The notes: generated by a model from the letters alone, not told the origin. A DNA stretch of 64,000 nt from Chitinophagaceae bacterium (GCA_016786845.1 JAEUVB010000013.1:62001-126000), one strand, 5' to 3'; positions 1 through 9,846 are shown, numbered from the stretch's first letter. Program-made: numbers and translations.

Positions 1-369
1 CAGCTTTTCCGTTTGCTCTTCCACTCCCTTTACACAATCAATCACCAATACCACACTATCAACGGCAGTCAGGGTACGATACGTATCTTCTGCAAAATCC
101 TTATGGCCGGGTGTATCCAGCAAGTTGATCAGCTTGTCTTTGTATTCAAAACTCATCACAGAAGTAGCCACCGAAATCCCTCTCTGACGTTCGATTTCCA
201 TGAAATCTGAAGTAGCATGCTTCTTTATCTTATTTGACTTAACGGCACCTGCAGTCTGAATTGCACCCCCGAACAGTAGAAATTTTTCTGTCAATGTGGT
301 TTTACCGGCATCCGGATGGGAAATAATCGCAAAGGTTTTACGCTTTTCAATTTCGTGTTGGTATTTCAT
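1..369 (-). CDS. prfC: peptide chain release factor 3 (5' part, cut by window edge)
   Basis: This is the first 123 codons of a translational GTPase on the minus strand; the rest lies beyond base 1. RF3 recycles RF1/RF2 from the ribosome after peptide release. The translation starts [20 protein letters not shown], has the P-loop SHPDAGKTT at residues 17-25, the switch region [15 protein letters not shown] and the G3 motif DTPGHKDF. The [10 protein letters not shown] stretch is typical of RF3 rather than EF-G or TypA. The ATG at 367-369 lies 8 bp downstream of a TACCTTTG promoter element. Assignment is confident although only the G domain is visible. Confidence 0.93.
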   Translation of the reverse strand, partial: MKYQHEIEKRKTFAIISHPDAGKTTLTEKFLLFGGAIQTAGAVKSNKIKKHATSDFMEIERQRGISVATSVMSFEYKDKLINLLDTPGHKDFAEDTYRTLTAVDSVVLVIDCVKGVEEQTEKL

Positions 370-377
370 AAAGTGCG

Positions 378-385
378 CAAAGGTA
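378..385 (-). promoter_or_regulatory. -7 element of prfC
   Basis: TACCTTTG on the minus strand matches the Bacteroidota -7 consensus TAnnTTTG exactly. It lies 8 bp before the prfC ATG, so the expected 5' leader is only a few bases. A TTG about 21 bp upstream could serve as the -33 element. Confidence 0.6.
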
Positions 386-539
386 ATTCAAAATTTGAAT
401 GGGGTACAACACTTTCATCGATCCGGCAATAAGCCACAAGGATGACCTAGAACACAAACGATTCAGCGAATTAAATGATTATAAAAGTAAATCAGATCCA
501 TTTTATCCTCATTCTCACGCTCATTCTCACTCTGTTTAG

Positions 540-611
540 TAGCCTCACCGGGAATCGAACCTGGATCAAAAGTTTAGGAAACTTCCGTTTTATCCATTAA
601 ACTATGAGGCC
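540..611 (-). tRNA. tRNA-Arg(CCT)
   Basis: The 72 bases fold as a complete cloverleaf: acceptor GGCCTCA/TGAGGCT with a G-T pair at the end, T8, A9, G10, D stem GTTT/AAAC, anticodon stem GAAGT/ACTTT around loop TTCCTAA, and T arm with TTCGATT. The anticodon is CCT, which reads AGG. The T stem has one A-C mismatch. The discriminator is A and CCA is not encoded. It stands alone between prfC and the acyl-CoA synthetase. Confidence 0.93.
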
Positions 612-644
612 CTATTAAATAGAATAAGTGAACGAAGGTAAGCC

Positions 645-2429
645 TTACGCATAAATACGCAGGATATAATCGGCATATTTTTCAGCAATTTTTTTTCGTT
701 TGAGTTTTAAAGTTGGGGTTAGTTCCCCTCCATCTATCGTCCACTCATTCGTCAACAGTTGAAACTTTTTCACCTGTTCATGGGCAGAAAATAACTTATT
801 GTACTTGTCCAATTCAGTGCGTATGAGTTTCAGAATATCCTTATCGGTGGTCATATCAATGGCCTTATCCAAAGTAACACCCATGCGTGAAAAGTGTTCA
901 AATATTTTATCTACAGCCGGCACGATAAGGGCTCCTACAAATTTCTCATTACTACCGACCACCATGATTTGTTCAATAAATGATGACTCTTTCATTTTAT
1001 TCTCAATCGGAAGCGGAGCGACATATTTCCCTCCTGAAATTTTAAAGATCTCCTTTTTTCGATCTGTGATTTTTAGAAATTTACCATCAATGAACTGACC
1101 GATATCTCCGGTATGAAACCAACCTTCCTGTATCACTTCATCAGTTAGTTCGGGATGCTTATAGTAACCCATCATCACGTTGGGACCTTTACAAATAATT
1201 TCGCCATCTGCACCCAATTTTACTTCTACCCCTCTGATAATTGTACCTACTGTGCCAAACATTCGTCCATCTTGTTCAAAACGATTCACACTCACCACCG
1301 GAGAAGTTTCAGTGAGACCATAACCTTCCATCACCACAATTCTGGCAGCCGTAAAAAGCCTGAGTAACTTGACCTGACAAGCCGCTGAACCGGTGACAAT
1401 CGCTTTAATTTTTCCGCCTATTGCCTCACGCCATTTGACGAAAACTAATCGATCCGCAATATTCAGTTGCAATCTATAAAATAGAGATCCTTTTTCATGC
1501 ACATCAAATCGCAATGCCAATGAAACTGCCCAATCAAATATCCGGCGTTTCATTCCGGTAAGTTCGGCACCTTTTGCATCGATTTTTTCATACACCTTCT
1601 CCAACAACCTTGGCACCGTAGTGAATACAACAGGCTTTACATCTCGCAAATCAGCCCCTATGGTTTCCATTCCCTCTGCAAAATATACCGACACCCCTTT
1701 GTTCAAATAGATATACATAATGGTACGCTCGAAAATATGATTCAGGGGCAAGAAACTTAAGGTTCGCTCATCACTTCCGCAAAAACCAAATGCATCCATG
1801 CAACTCTCCACATTACTTAATATATTCTGATGCGAAAGCATTACCCCTTTAGGATTACCCGTAGTGCCTGATGTATAGATAATCGTAGCCAGTTGTTCAG
1901 GCTTGATTCTGCCTTTTATTTCTTCAATGGCGTTCTTTTGTGCTTCATCTATTGGCGACAGAAGGGAGGTCCAATGGGTCACCCCTTCAATTTCATCAAA
2001 AGAAAAAACATGCTTCAGACTGGGGACCTGGGGTATAATTTGTTTGACCTTTCGATGTAGCAATTTATCTGAAATAAACAAAACGGACACCTGTGCTTCA
2101 ATCAATATATACATCAATTCCGTATTACTGATAGAAGGATAAATAGGAACTAATACAGCGCCGGTTTGCTGAACCGCAAAATCCGTAATGACCCACTCCG
2201 GCCTGTTGTTAGAAAGGATTGAAATTTTATCCTGTCGTTCCGGGACAAGGTCATTACCGGTAACTCCCAATGACAGCAATGCACCTGCCATTTGCTGCGA
2301 AAGATTTTTTACTTCAGTGGATGAGTAGGGTTTCCATGCTCCATCTATTTTAGCATGAAGCATATCTTTCTTAGGGTAATTCTGTACATACTTTTCCAGT
2401 ATGTCAAACAGTCGGGTGCTCTGTAGCAT
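645..2429 (-). CDS. long-chain acyl-CoA synthetase (AMP-forming)
   Basis: The enzyme activates fatty acids to acyl-CoA through an acyl-adenylate. The 594-residue protein carries the AMP-binding P-loop YTSGTTGNPKGVMLSH at about 185-200, the A5 motif GYGLTETSP near 385, and the hinge region GWFHTGDIG followed by ITDRKKEIFKISGGKYVAP, which holds the C-terminal Lys region. Length and the long linker before GYGLTETSP fit the FadD15/FACL eukaryote-like branch common in Bacteroidota. There is no signal peptide, so it is cytoplasmic or peripheral. It starts 8 bp after the TPR gene stop and is probably co-transcribed with it. Chain-length preference cannot be read from sequence. Confidence 0.9.
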   Translation of the reverse strand: MLQSTRLFDILEKYVQNYPKKDMLHAKIDGAWKPYSSTEVKNLSQQMAGALLSLGVTGNDLVPERQDKISILSNNRPEWVITDFAVQQTGAVLVPIYPSISNTELMYILIEAQVSVLFISDKLLHRKVKQIIPQVPSLKHVFSFDEIEGVTHWTSLLSPIDEAQKNAIEEIKGRIKPEQLATIIYTSGTTGNPKGVMLSHQNILSNVESCMDAFGFCGSDERTLSFLPLNHIFERTIMYIYLNKGVSVYFAEGMETIGADLRDVKPVVFTTVPRLLEKVYEKIDAKGAELTGMKRRIFDWAVSLALRFDVHEKGSLFYRLQLNIADRLVFVKWREAIGGKIKAIVTGSAACQVKLLRLFTAARIVVMEGYGLTETSPVVSVNRFEQDGRMFGTVGTIIRGVEVKLGADGEIICKGPNVMMGYYKHPELTDEVIQEGWFHTGDIGQFIDGKFLKITDRKKEIFKISGGKYVAPLPIENKMKESSFIEQIMVVGSNEKFVGALIVPAVDKIFEHFSRMGVTLDKAIDMTTDKDILKLIRTELDKYNKLFSAHEQVKKFQLLTNEWTIDGGELTPTLKLKRKKIAEKYADYILRIYA

Positions 2430-2437
2430 GGTTCATT

Positions 2438-3484
2438 CTAATTGGTTTGATAATACTGATGTTCCTGTGGGACCAATTTATGGCTGCGGAAATATACATC
2501 AAATTCATTCATTTTTGAAGCGTGTTTTTGTGTCCATTGTTTAAATATACCGGCATGATCCAATTTACCAAACAACCATTGATTATAGCATTCATAAAAT
2601 CCCTGTTGAATCATTTTGTGTTGATAATCGAAGAGCTCGAATGGATATTTCAATGCAAATTGACGATTCCAGTCTAATAAAAAACGAGCACGCAACATGC
2701 TTAAATTCTCCACGTTGATACCACCGGTAACCACATTCCTCAAATTGTCAAATATTTTCATTGAGGCCGATTTGAAGTTGGTCGGATTCTCGTATCGGTT
2801 TTGCTTTCCGTCAAGTGCCACATTATTTAATTCCGCAATAAGAAATTTGTAACTTTCAAAAACAATTTTCTTCACCTCTTCTGTTTTACTGGAAAAGCTT
2901 TCCATATTCACAAATGTCTCTCCATAGATAATGGCCCAGAGATAATCTTTCGTAAAGAAATATACTTTGGAAAGATTATAATAATTCATATGATACGCCG
3001 GTGCATTTTCAATCCCTTTTTCCCAGGCAGCTGAAGCATCCTTATATTTTTTTTGTCGGGTATACAACTCCCCTTTTTCAGCATAAAGTATTCCGGCTTT
3101 CGGATATTTTGAAATTCCTTTATTAATGGCTTCCTTCGCTTCCTCCATTTTTTTCATGCTGCTATAAATCACGCAGGCAATTTTGAAAGTTTCCTCATCG
3201 GCACTATCCACCTTCAATAACGGCGCAATCATATGCTCCCCTCTCAACATATCTCCCTGAAGGTAATAAGCAAATGCCAGGTCACGTCGAAAGACTAAAT
3301 TGTCCGGTTCCACCTGAACCGCCTGATTGAACACCATTATGGCATTTGAATAGTCACCCTTCTGAAGATAATCCCTTGCATTTCCATAAAGCCCGCGACC
3401 TTCTTCTGTGCGGCCAACTAAGGCCTGTGCAGATGAAACTTGAACGATGATGAGGGCAAAATAAAAAAGTAGGTATTTTCTCAT
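2438..3484 (-). CDS. secreted TPR-repeat protein, function unknown
   Basis: The 348-residue protein starts with a signal peptide (MRKYLLFYFALIIVQVSSAQ) and then carries tetratricopeptide repeats over about residues 25-180, for example ARDYLQKGDYSNAIMVFNQA and GELYTRQKKYKDASAAWEKG. The C-terminal half (about 180-348) has no motif I recognise and ends in a Tyr- and Gln-rich helix. TPRs mediate protein contacts, so a periplasmic scaffold role is likely but is inference. It heads a two-gene unit with the acyl-CoA synthetase and is divergent from nth across 78 bp. Confidence 0.75.
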   Translation of the reverse strand: MRKYLLFYFALIIVQVSSAQALVGRTEEGRGLYGNARDYLQKGDYSNAIMVFNQAVQVEPDNLVFRRDLAFAYYLQGDMLRGEHMIAPLLKVDSADEETFKIACVIYSSMKKMEEAKEAINKGISKYPKAGILYAEKGELYTRQKKYKDASAAWEKGIENAPAYHMNYYNLSKVYFFTKDYLWAIIYGETFVNMESFSSKTEEVKKIVFESYKFLIAELNNVALDGKQNRYENPTNFKSASMKIFDNLRNVVTGGINVENLSMLRARFLLDWNRQFALKYPFELFDYQHKMIQQGFYECYNQWLFGKLDHAGIFKQWTQKHASKMNEFDVYFRSHKLVPQEHQYYQTN

Positions 3485-3494
3485 GAACAGTGGA

Positions 3495-3502
3495 CAAATT
3501 TA
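3495..3502 (-). promoter_or_regulatory. -7 element of the TPR/acyl-CoA synthetase unit
   Basis: TAAATTTG on the minus strand matches TAnnTTTG and ends 10 bp before the ATG at 3484. It supports both that start codon and a promoter for the two-gene unit. Confidence 0.55.
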
Positions 3503-3562
3503 ACGGAGAAAATCTAAATAATTGAAATTTTATAAGTGCCCCGTGCATCCTATTTTTACAAT

Positions 3563-4210
3563 ATGACCAAAGCCGAACGGTACCGAAACATCATCGATTA
3601 TTTCATCGCTAATCAACCTGAAGCAGAAACGGAACTCCTTTATGACAGCCCATACCAACTGCTGGTGGCCGTTATTCTTTCTGCTCAATGTACAGACAAA
3701 AGGGTCAATTTAACCACCCCCTCCATTTTTGAAAAGTATCCAAGTGTACAGGATATGGCCTTGGCTACCCCTGAGGAAATCTTCCCTCTGATCCGAAGTA
3801 TCAGTTATCCAAACAACAAAGCAAAACATTTGGCGGGCATGGCCAAAATGGTGGTCGAACAATTTCATGGTGAAATACCGATGACCGTTGCTGAATTGAT
3901 TCAACTTCCCGGGGTAGGACGAAAAACCGCAAATGTGATTACTTCAGTGATCGACCAACAACCGAATATGGCTGTAGATACGCATGTATTTAGAGTGAGT
4001 GCCAGAATCGGCCTCACCACCCGTGCGAAGACTCCCCTGCAAGCAGAATTACAACTGATCAAACATATCCCACCCAAACTCATTCACAAAGCCCACCATT
4101 GGCTCATTTTACATGGCCGATATATATGTATGGCCCGCCATCCGAAATGCCGGGAATGCGGCATTAGAAGCAGTTGTCTATATGCTCAAAAGCATATCCC
4201 ACTACTGTAA
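3563..4210 (+). CDS. nth: endonuclease III (DNA glycosylase/AP lyase)
   Basis: Base-excision repair enzyme that removes oxidised pyrimidines and cleaves the abasic site. The helix-hairpin-helix LPGVGRKTANV at 115-125 contains the catalytic Lys121, and VDTHVFR contains the catalytic Asp139. The C-terminus has the [4Fe-4S] ligand set C-X6-C-X2-C-X5-C (CMARHPKCRECGIRSSC). At 215 residues it matches the family. An in-frame GTG at 3536 exists, but the ATG at 3563 gives the usual N-terminus (MTKAERYRNIIDYF) and is preferred. It leads a run of plus-strand genes with rlmN and two pseudouridine synthases. Confidence 0.95.
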   Translation: MTKAERYRNIIDYFIANQPEAETELLYDSPYQLLVAVILSAQCTDKRVNLTTPSIFEKYPSVQDMALATPEEIFPLIRSISYPNNKAKHLAGMAKMVVEQFHGEIPMTVAELIQLPGVGRKTANVITSVIDQQPNMAVDTHVFRVSARIGLTTRAKTPLQAELQLIKHIPPKLIHKAHHWLILHGRYICMARHPKCRECGIRSSCLYAQKHIPLL

Positions 4211-4232
4211 TTTTATTGCCGAAATTATTCGC

Positions 4233-4240
4233 TACATTTG
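4233..4240 (+). promoter_or_regulatory. -7 element of rlmN
   Basis: TACATTTG matches TAnnTTTG and lies 24 bp upstream of the ATG at 4265. It argues against the upstream in-frame start at 4238, which would overlap the promoter element. Confidence 0.5.
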
Positions 4241-4264
4241 CTGATATCAAAACTATCCCCACAG

Positions 4265-5308
4265 ATGAAAAATCTGCGACAATTATCTTCTTCTGAACTC
4301 GGAGAACTGATCCATTCACTTGGCGAAAAACCATATCGATTAAAGCAAATCGAAGAATGGATTTGGAAAAAAGGTGCGTCATCCATTGATGATATGTCTA
4401 ATTTATCAAAAGCCTTTCGGGATAAACTGAAAGAAAATTATGCCTTGTTTTCTGTAGATATCGATCACACTCAAAAGAGCGATGATACCACTATAAAAAA
4501 TCGTTTTGTATTGCACGATGGCAATTTTGTTGAAGGTGTACTGATTCCCACACCCACACGTATGACTGCCTGCATTTCATCTCAAGTCGGCTGCAGTCTC
4601 AGTTGTAAATTCTGTGCGACAGGGTATATGGATCGTAAACGAAATTTAGATTTTGATGAAATCTATGATCAGGTAATGCTACTGAATCAGCAAGCCGAGG
4701 TGAATTATCATAAACACCTCAGTAATATTGTTTTTATGGGCATGGGAGAACCCTTGCTCAACTATGCCAATATGTTGAAGGCCATAGAAAAAATTGTATC
4801 GCCGGAAGGAATGGGTATGTCTCCTTCGCGCATTACCGTTTCTACAGCAGGTATTGCTAAAATGATACGCAAATTAGCCGACGATGAAGTACGATTCAAT
4901 CTGGCTGTTTCATTGCATGCAGCCGATGATGTGAAGCGAAATGAAATTATGCCCATCAATGAAACGAACAACTTGAAAGTCTTATTGGAAGCTTTAAGTT
5001 ATTATTTCAAGAAAACTAAAAACCCAGTTACTTTCGAATATATTCTTTTCCGTGATTTTAACGACTCGATTGAAGATGCGGACAACCTGATTAAAATCTG
5101 CCGTCAAATTCCAAGCAAAGTCAATATCATTGAATACAACCCCATCGGACAGGCCCAATTTTCAAAACCGGATGAAGCTAAAGTGGATTCCTTCATGCAA
5201 TATTTGGAAAGAAATCGTGTCAATGCCCGCCTCAGACGTAGCCGTGGCAAAGACATTGATGCTGCCTGCGGCCAACTTGCCAATATCGATCACCCTACAA
5301 ATGCATAA
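4265..5308 (+). CDS. rlmN: 23S rRNA A2503 / tRNA A37 C2-methyltransferase RlmN
   Basis: Radical-SAM enzyme that methylates C2 of A2503 in 23S rRNA and A37 in some tRNAs. The cluster motif GCSLSCKFCATG supplies Cys110, Cys114 and Cys117. The methyl-carrying Cys lies in DAACGQL near the C-terminus, and VFMGMGEPLLNY is the family's glycine-rich SAM motif. The 347-residue length is normal. The start at 4265 removes nine poorly supported residues and follows a TACATTTG promoter. The next gene begins 6 bp after the stop, so the two are probably translated from one mRNA. Confidence 0.95.
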   Translation: MKNLRQLSSSELGELIHSLGEKPYRLKQIEEWIWKKGASSIDDMSNLSKAFRDKLKENYALFSVDIDHTQKSDDTTIKNRFVLHDGNFVEGVLIPTPTRMTACISSQVGCSLSCKFCATGYMDRKRNLDFDEIYDQVMLLNQQAEVNYHKHLSNIVFMGMGEPLLNYANMLKAIEKIVSPEGMGMSPSRITVSTAGIAKMIRKLADDEVRFNLAVSLHAADDVKRNEIMPINETNNLKVLLEALSYYFKKTKNPVTFEYILFRDFNDSIEDADNLIKICRQIPSKVNIIEYNPIGQAQFSKPDEAKVDSFMQYLERNRVNARLRRSRGKDIDAACGQLANIDHPTNA

Positions 5309-5314
5309 TATACT

Positions 5315-6643
5315 ATGGCCAAAAAAATAACCGGAAAACCCGGCGACTTTGCGTCTTCAAAAAAGGCTTCCGTAAAAAAGGAAACCGTAAGACAAGAGAA
5401 GCGAAAAATCAGAACCGAGTCCAGCGAGTTTGAAAAGAAAGCTGCTTCTAAAGATAAATTTCCTTCAGAGCGTAAATCATTCGCACCCAAAAAACGGGAG
5501 AGAGAAGCAGACAAACCATACGCACCGAAGAAGCGCGAAGGGTATAATGACAAACCATTGGCCCGCGACACTCGTGGCAAACGAGTCGTAGGCCCCAATT
5601 CTCCTTTTGCCAAAGGGAATAGAAAAGATGATTCTGACAAAGCATCGGATAAAAAATCATATAGTCCTAAAAAATATGCGGATGATCAACGAATTTCTTC
5701 CGGATATAAAGGCAGAACCAAAACTGAACATCAGGATGACAAAGTACCTTTTCCAAAACGCGATTCAAAACAGAGCTACGTAAAAACAGGTCGTTATGTC
5801 GATAAAAATAAACCTGATCCCTCTAAACCGCGTAAACTGAGACCCGGAGAAGAGGCCCCTTTCTATCAGGCCGATAAAATTCCTTCCAAACCGGGGAAGA
5901 AAATGCTGAAGATCGATGAGCCGGTTAAAGCGGAAACCATGCCTCTCAATAAATTTATTGCTCATTGCGGAATTTGTTCCCGAAGAGATGCCGTGGAATT
6001 GATTAAAAAAGGAAAGATTAAAGTAAATGGATTGGTAGAAGTAGAACCTGCCACAAAAGTAAGTGAGGCCGACTTCATTATCTATGAAGACAAACGACTC
6101 TTTCCGCAAAAAAAATTGGTTTACTATCTGCTCAATAAACCCAAAGATTATATTACCACGACAGATGATCCTAAAGACCGGAAGACGGTCCTGGATTTAT
6201 TCAAGGCTGTAGCCGAATATCGCATTTTCCCAATCGGTCGACTCGATCGAAATACAACCGGACTGTTGCTCCTCACCAATGATGGCGACCTGGCTCAAAA
6301 ATTGTCGCATCCTAAACATAATATTAAAAAGGTGTATCAGGTTATGCTCGACAAACCCTTAAATAAAAAAGATTTTGAGGCCATAGTCAAAGGAATCACC
6401 TTGGAAGATGGATTGGCAGAAGTGGATGACCTAGCATTTACGAACCCTAGCGACAAGAAAGAAATAGGCATTCAAATCCATATTGGCAGGAATCGTATTG
6501 TCAGACGCATTTTTGAACACCTGGGTTATACCGTAAAAGCATTGGACAGGGTGGTTTATGCCGGCCTCACCAAGAAAAATTTACCCAGAGGCAAATGGCG
6601 CGAACTGGATCCAAAAGAAGTCATTTATTTGAAACATTATTAA
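5315..6643 (+). CDS. rluB: RsuA/RluB-type pseudouridine synthase with long basic N-terminal tail
   Basis: The C-terminal half isomerises a uridine in large-subunit rRNA. Residues about 205-265 form an S4 RNA-binding domain (MPLNKFIAHCGICSRRDAVELI), followed by the catalytic motif GRLDRNTTGLLLLTNDGDL around 310 with the nucleophilic Asp. The first 200 residues are low complexity, rich in Lys, Arg, Ser, Pro and Asp, with repeats such as YAPKKRE and FAPKKRE. Such tails are seen in Bacteroidota homologues and probably add non-specific RNA binding. The gene sits between rlmN and a second pseudouridine synthase. The RluB name, rather than RsuA or RluE/F, is a best guess. Confidence 0.88.
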   Translation: MAKKITGKPGDFASSKKASVKKETVRQEKRKIRTESSEFEKKAASKDKFPSERKSFAPKKREREADKPYAPKKREGYNDKPLARDTRGKRVVGPNSPFAKGNRKDDSDKASDKKSYSPKKYADDQRISSGYKGRTKTEHQDDKVPFPKRDSKQSYVKTGRYVDKNKPDPSKPRKLRPGEEAPFYQADKIPSKPGKKMLKIDEPVKAETMPLNKFIAHCGICSRRDAVELIKKGKIKVNGLVEVEPATKVSEADFIIYEDKRLFPQKKLVYYLLNKPKDYITTTDDPKDRKTVLDLFKAVAEYRIFPIGRLDRNTTGLLLLTNDGDLAQKLSHPKHNIKKVYQVMLDKPLNKKDFEAIVKGITLEDGLAEVDDLAFTNPSDKKEIGIQIHIGRNRIVRRIFEHLGYTVKALDRVVYAGLTKKNLPRGKWRELDPKEVIYLKHY

Positions 6644-6655
6644 TTCACCACCTAC

Positions 6656-7378
6656 ATGCTCAAGCCTGAAATCCTTTTTGAAGATGATGATTATGTGATC
6701 CTGAATAAACCTTCGGGAATGCGAACCATTCCTGACCGGCACAACGAAAATCTGCCTTCCTTGTCGGGTTTACTTCGAACCATTTATGGAGAAATATTTA
6801 TCGTTCACCGATTAGACATGAACACCAGCGGCTGCGTTTGCTTTGCTAAAAATGCTGAAGCCCACCGGTATGCTTCACAATTGTTTGAGCATCGTCAGGT
6901 AGAAAAAAAATACTTAGGTATCGTATATGGAAGTTTTGAGGAGCCGGAAGGGTTAATTGAAGACCCCATCATGGAGCATCCGGTCATTAAAGGCAAAATG
7001 ATTGTTCACCAGAAACAAGGCAAACCAAGCAGCACTTCTTATAAAGTCCTGGAAAATTTTAGTCAATTCAGCTTAGTGGAATTTATCATTCATACCGGCC
7101 GAACGCACCAAATTCGGGTCCATATGCAAAATGCAGGTCACCCTATCCTGTGCGATGAGGTGTATGGGAGCGATAAACCCATCTATATTTCATCCATGAA
7201 AAAGAGGTATAATCTTTCGAAACATGAAGACGAAGAAAAACCGATTCTGCATCGAATGGCATTGCATGCGCACTCGTTAAAATTTATTTCGGCTTCCGGC
7301 AAACAAATTGAAGCCGTCGCTCGTCTACCCAAAGACATGAACGCGATGTTAAATCAATGTCGTAAATGGCTTTCCTAA
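6656..7378 (+). CDS. RluA-family pseudouridine synthase without S4 domain
   Basis: RNA pseudouridine synthase of 240 residues with the catalytic motif IVHRLDMNTSGCVCFAKN near residue 48, the KKYLGIVYG strand and the GRTHQIRVHMQNAGHPILCD motif typical of the RluA family. There is no S4 domain, so it resembles short RluA/RluC-catalytic types. The target could be 23S rRNA or tRNA and cannot be told from sequence. It begins 12 bp after the rluB stop, completing an rRNA/tRNA-modification run. Confidence 0.87.
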   Translation: MLKPEILFEDDDYVILNKPSGMRTIPDRHNENLPSLSGLLRTIYGEIFIVHRLDMNTSGCVCFAKNAEAHRYASQLFEHRQVEKKYLGIVYGSFEEPEGLIEDPIMEHPVIKGKMIVHQKQGKPSSTSYKVLENFSQFSLVEFIIHTGRTHQIRVHMQNAGHPILCDEVYGSDKPIYISSMKKRYNLSKHEDEEKPILHRMALHAHSLKFISASGKQIEAVARLPKDMNAMLNQCRKWLS

Positions 7379-7418
7379 TTCATCTCGCTTATTTTTGAAA
7401 ACACTTAAACCTTTAAAC

Positions 7419-8057
7419 ATGAAACAACTGCTTAGTTTGCTCACCATTCTCCTGATCTCACACTCTCTGTTGGCTCAAGGTTATCGCGTGAACCGCAATG
7501 ATTCCAAAACCTCCGTAAAATTGAAAAAAGAGGATCTCGGTAAAAACATCATAGCCTTTTCTCCTGTGCACATTGTGGCAACGGACATTGAAAGTGACCA
7601 ACCGGATGTGACCATCGCGATGAGCTACGAACGCATTTTCAATAATGAAATGATCAGCGTTAAATTACCGGTCAATGTGGCTCTTACCCGTCAGTATTTT
7701 TACATCATGCCGACCATTAAACTGTATCCGAAAAAACAAGGCGTTGCAAAATATGCCATTGGCCCCCAATTATTGTTTGGTACCGGCATGGAAGAATATC
7801 AGAAATTCATTACCGGCCCCAACGGTATCGTTTATTCACAATTTGTAACGGAACGTCGCAATCAATTCGGTTTTTTTCTGAACAATAGTGTCAATTTCAC
7901 CATCGCACGCGCCTTGTATGTCGCCCTCGATTTTGGGTTAGGGGTCAAATATTACGACAGTGCGCCTCGCAACACGGATATGATGTTCTCTCCTTTCGGA
8001 AATTCCGGCATATCCCCCTCCTTTCAATTGGGCTTCAATATGGGATATCGATTCTAA
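7419..8057 (+). CDS. secreted beta-barrel-like protein of unknown function
   Basis: A 212-residue protein with a signal peptide (MKQLLSLLTILLISHSLLAQ) and alternating hydrophobic strands ending in an aromatic residue (LGFNMGYRF), the usual signature of an outer-membrane beta-barrel. The segments KYAIGPQLLFGTGM and ALYVALDFGLGVKYYD look like barrel strands. The ATG at 7419 is chosen over an in-frame TTG at 7395 because it starts the signal peptide. A strong terminator follows 24 bp downstream and ends the plus-strand run from nth. I recognise no specific family. Confidence 0.7.
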   Translation: MKQLLSLLTILLISHSLLAQGYRVNRNDSKTSVKLKKEDLGKNIIAFSPVHIVATDIESDQPDVTIAMSYERIFNNEMISVKLPVNVALTRQYFYIMPTIKLYPKKQGVAKYAIGPQLLFGTGMEEYQKFITGPNGIVYSQFVTERRNQFGFFLNNSVNFTIARALYVALDFGLGVKYYDSAPRNTDMMFSPFGNSGISPSFQLGFNMGYRF

Positions 8058-8081
8058 TTCATATTTTTTACTTCATTCAAG

Positions 8082-8113
8082 AACGGTCAGCAAACATGCT
8101 GACCGTTTTTTTT
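8082..8113 (+). terminator. rho-independent terminator
   Basis: A perfect 11-bp stem AACGGTCAGCA/TGCTGACCGTT with loop AACA is followed by a run of T. It ends the nth-to-7419 transcription unit. Confidence 0.92.
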
Positions 8114-8204
8114 CGCAAAAGGATTTCATTTCCCGGTATTTACGATTGAACCCTTTTCATTTTTTTTACATATCATTTTTGTCTCCGCACTGTATCTTTA
8201 GTCC

Positions 8205-9833
8205 ATGCAAACCACCTATTATCACAATCTGATTGATCTGCATGCAAGAGAAATTTACCCGGCAGCGATCACGATTAAAGAAGGCAAAATTCTATCCATT
8301 ACAAAGACCGATCAACCATGTGCAAATTATATTCTGCCCGGACTGATCGATGCGCATATTCATATCGAAAGTTCCATGCTCATTCCGTCGGAATTTGCAC
8401 GCATTGCGGTTAAGCATGGTACCGTGGCCACCATTAGTGATCCACATGAAATAGCCAATGTTTGCGGCATACCGGGTGTGGAATACATGTTGGATAATGC
8501 TGCCCGGGTGCCTTTTAAATTTCATTTCGGTGCACCATCCTGCGTACCCGCCACTTCTTTCGAAACTTCAGGGGCCATAATAGATGCAGAAGGTGTGAAT
8601 CAATTATTGAAACGGGATGATATCTTTTACCTCAGTGAAATGATGAACTACCCCGGTGTACTGATGGGCGATGAACAAGTACTGAAAAAAATAGCCTATG
8701 CCAAAGACGCCGGAAAGCCGGTAGATGGTCATGCCCCCGGACTAATGGGTGAAAAGGCCCATGCCTATATTGCAGCCGGCATCAGTACCGATCATGAATG
8801 TTTTACACGTGAAGAAGCGGAAGACAAACTAGCAGCAGGCATGAAAATATTGATCCGCGAAGGTAGTGCCGCAAAAAATTTCGAAGCCCTTATTGATCTG
8901 CTCCCCCTGCATCCGGACCTCATGATGTTTTGTTGCGACGATAAACATCCGGATGAACTCTTGCTCCACCATATCAACGATCATGTCAAAAGAGCTTTAG
9001 CCAAAGGCATCGATATATTTACGGTCCTTCGTGCTGCATGTGTCAATCCTGCAGTTCATTACGGCATGAAAGTCGGACTGCTTCGAGAGGGGGATCCGGC
9101 AGATTTTATCATCATCGATCATCCAGACTCCTTTGAAATTCTTCGTACCGTAATAGATGGACAAATCGTATATGAACAGGGGCAATGTTTCATCGATTCG
9201 GTACAGCAAGATGCCATCAATGCTTTTGATTGCCGCCCCAAACATTTGGAAGAATTTGCTGTACCATGTACCGAAAAAACTTTAAACATCCGTGTCATAG
9301 AAGCCTTGGATGGTCAGCTCATTACACGAACCTGCATGCAAACTCCGCGTATAGAAAACAACCTAATCGTCTCGGACCCACAACAGGATGTATTAAAAAT
9401 GGTGGTCGTCAACCGCTATCAACAAGCCCCTGTGGCCAAAGCTTTCATTAAAAATTTCGGACTTCATCAAGGTGCTATTGCCAGTACGGTTGCCCATGAT
9501 AGTCATAATATTATTTGTGTTGGATGCAGCGATGAGGAAATTTTAATGGCCGTAAATGCACTCATTGAATGTAAAGGCGGTATTGTTGTCTATGATGGAC
9601 AAACCACCGAAGTGATGCCCCTACCTGTCGCCGGATTGATGAGCACATTACCCGCAGCAGAAATCGGTGTTCAATATGCCAAACTGGATGCGGGCGCAAA
9701 AGCTTTAGGCAGTAAACTGTCTGCTCCGTTTATGACCCTTTCTTTTATGGCCTTGCTGGTCATTCCACAACTTAAACTCAGCGACCTCGGTCTTTTCGAC
9801 GGAGAACGATTTGAATTTGTAGATTTGTTTTAA
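8205..9833 (+). CDS. ade: adenine deaminase
   Basis: Converts adenine to hypoxanthine and ammonia in purine salvage. The 542-residue amidohydrolase has the metal motif [15 protein letters not shown], the conserved [25 protein letters not shown], and the terminal motif GEFAD-like [11 protein letters not shown]. The C-terminal domain has DSHNIICVG and the conserved LMSTLPAAE region, which separates bacterial Ade from imidazolonepropionase. It is followed after 13 bp by a TolB-like gene. Purine nucleoside phosphorylase lies 4 kb downstream on the other strand, so two salvage enzymes share the neighbourhood. Confidence 0.95.
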   Translation: MQTTYYHNLIDLHAREIYPAAITIKEGKILSITKTDQPCANYILPGLIDAHIHIESSMLIPSEFARIAVKHGTVATISDPHEIANVCGIPGVEYMLDNAARVPFKFHFGAPSCVPATSFETSGAIIDAEGVNQLLKRDDIFYLSEMMNYPGVLMGDEQVLKKIAYAKDAGKPVDGHAPGLMGEKAHAYIAAGISTDHECFTREEAEDKLAAGMKILIREGSAAKNFEALIDLLPLHPDLMMFCCDDKHPDELLLHHINDHVKRALAKGIDIFTVLRAACVNPAVHYGMKVGLLREGDPADFIIIDHPDSFEILRTVIDGQIVYEQGQCFIDSVQQDAINAFDCRPKHLEEFAVPCTEKTLNIRVIEALDGQLITRTCMQTPRIENNLIVSDPQQDVLKMVVVNRYQQAPVAKAFIKNFGLHQGAIASTVAHDSHNIICVGCSDEEILMAVNALIECKGGIVVYDGQTTEVMPLPVAGLMSTLPAAEIGVQYAKLDAGAKALGSKLSAPFMTLSFMALLVIPQLKLSDLGLFDGERFEFVDLF

Positions 9834-9846
9834 ATTAGAATTTATC

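Noticed and set aside
13..210. Small plus-strand open frame at the left edge
   Set aside because: It is the complementary reading of prfC, whose conserved GTPase motifs are on the minus strand.
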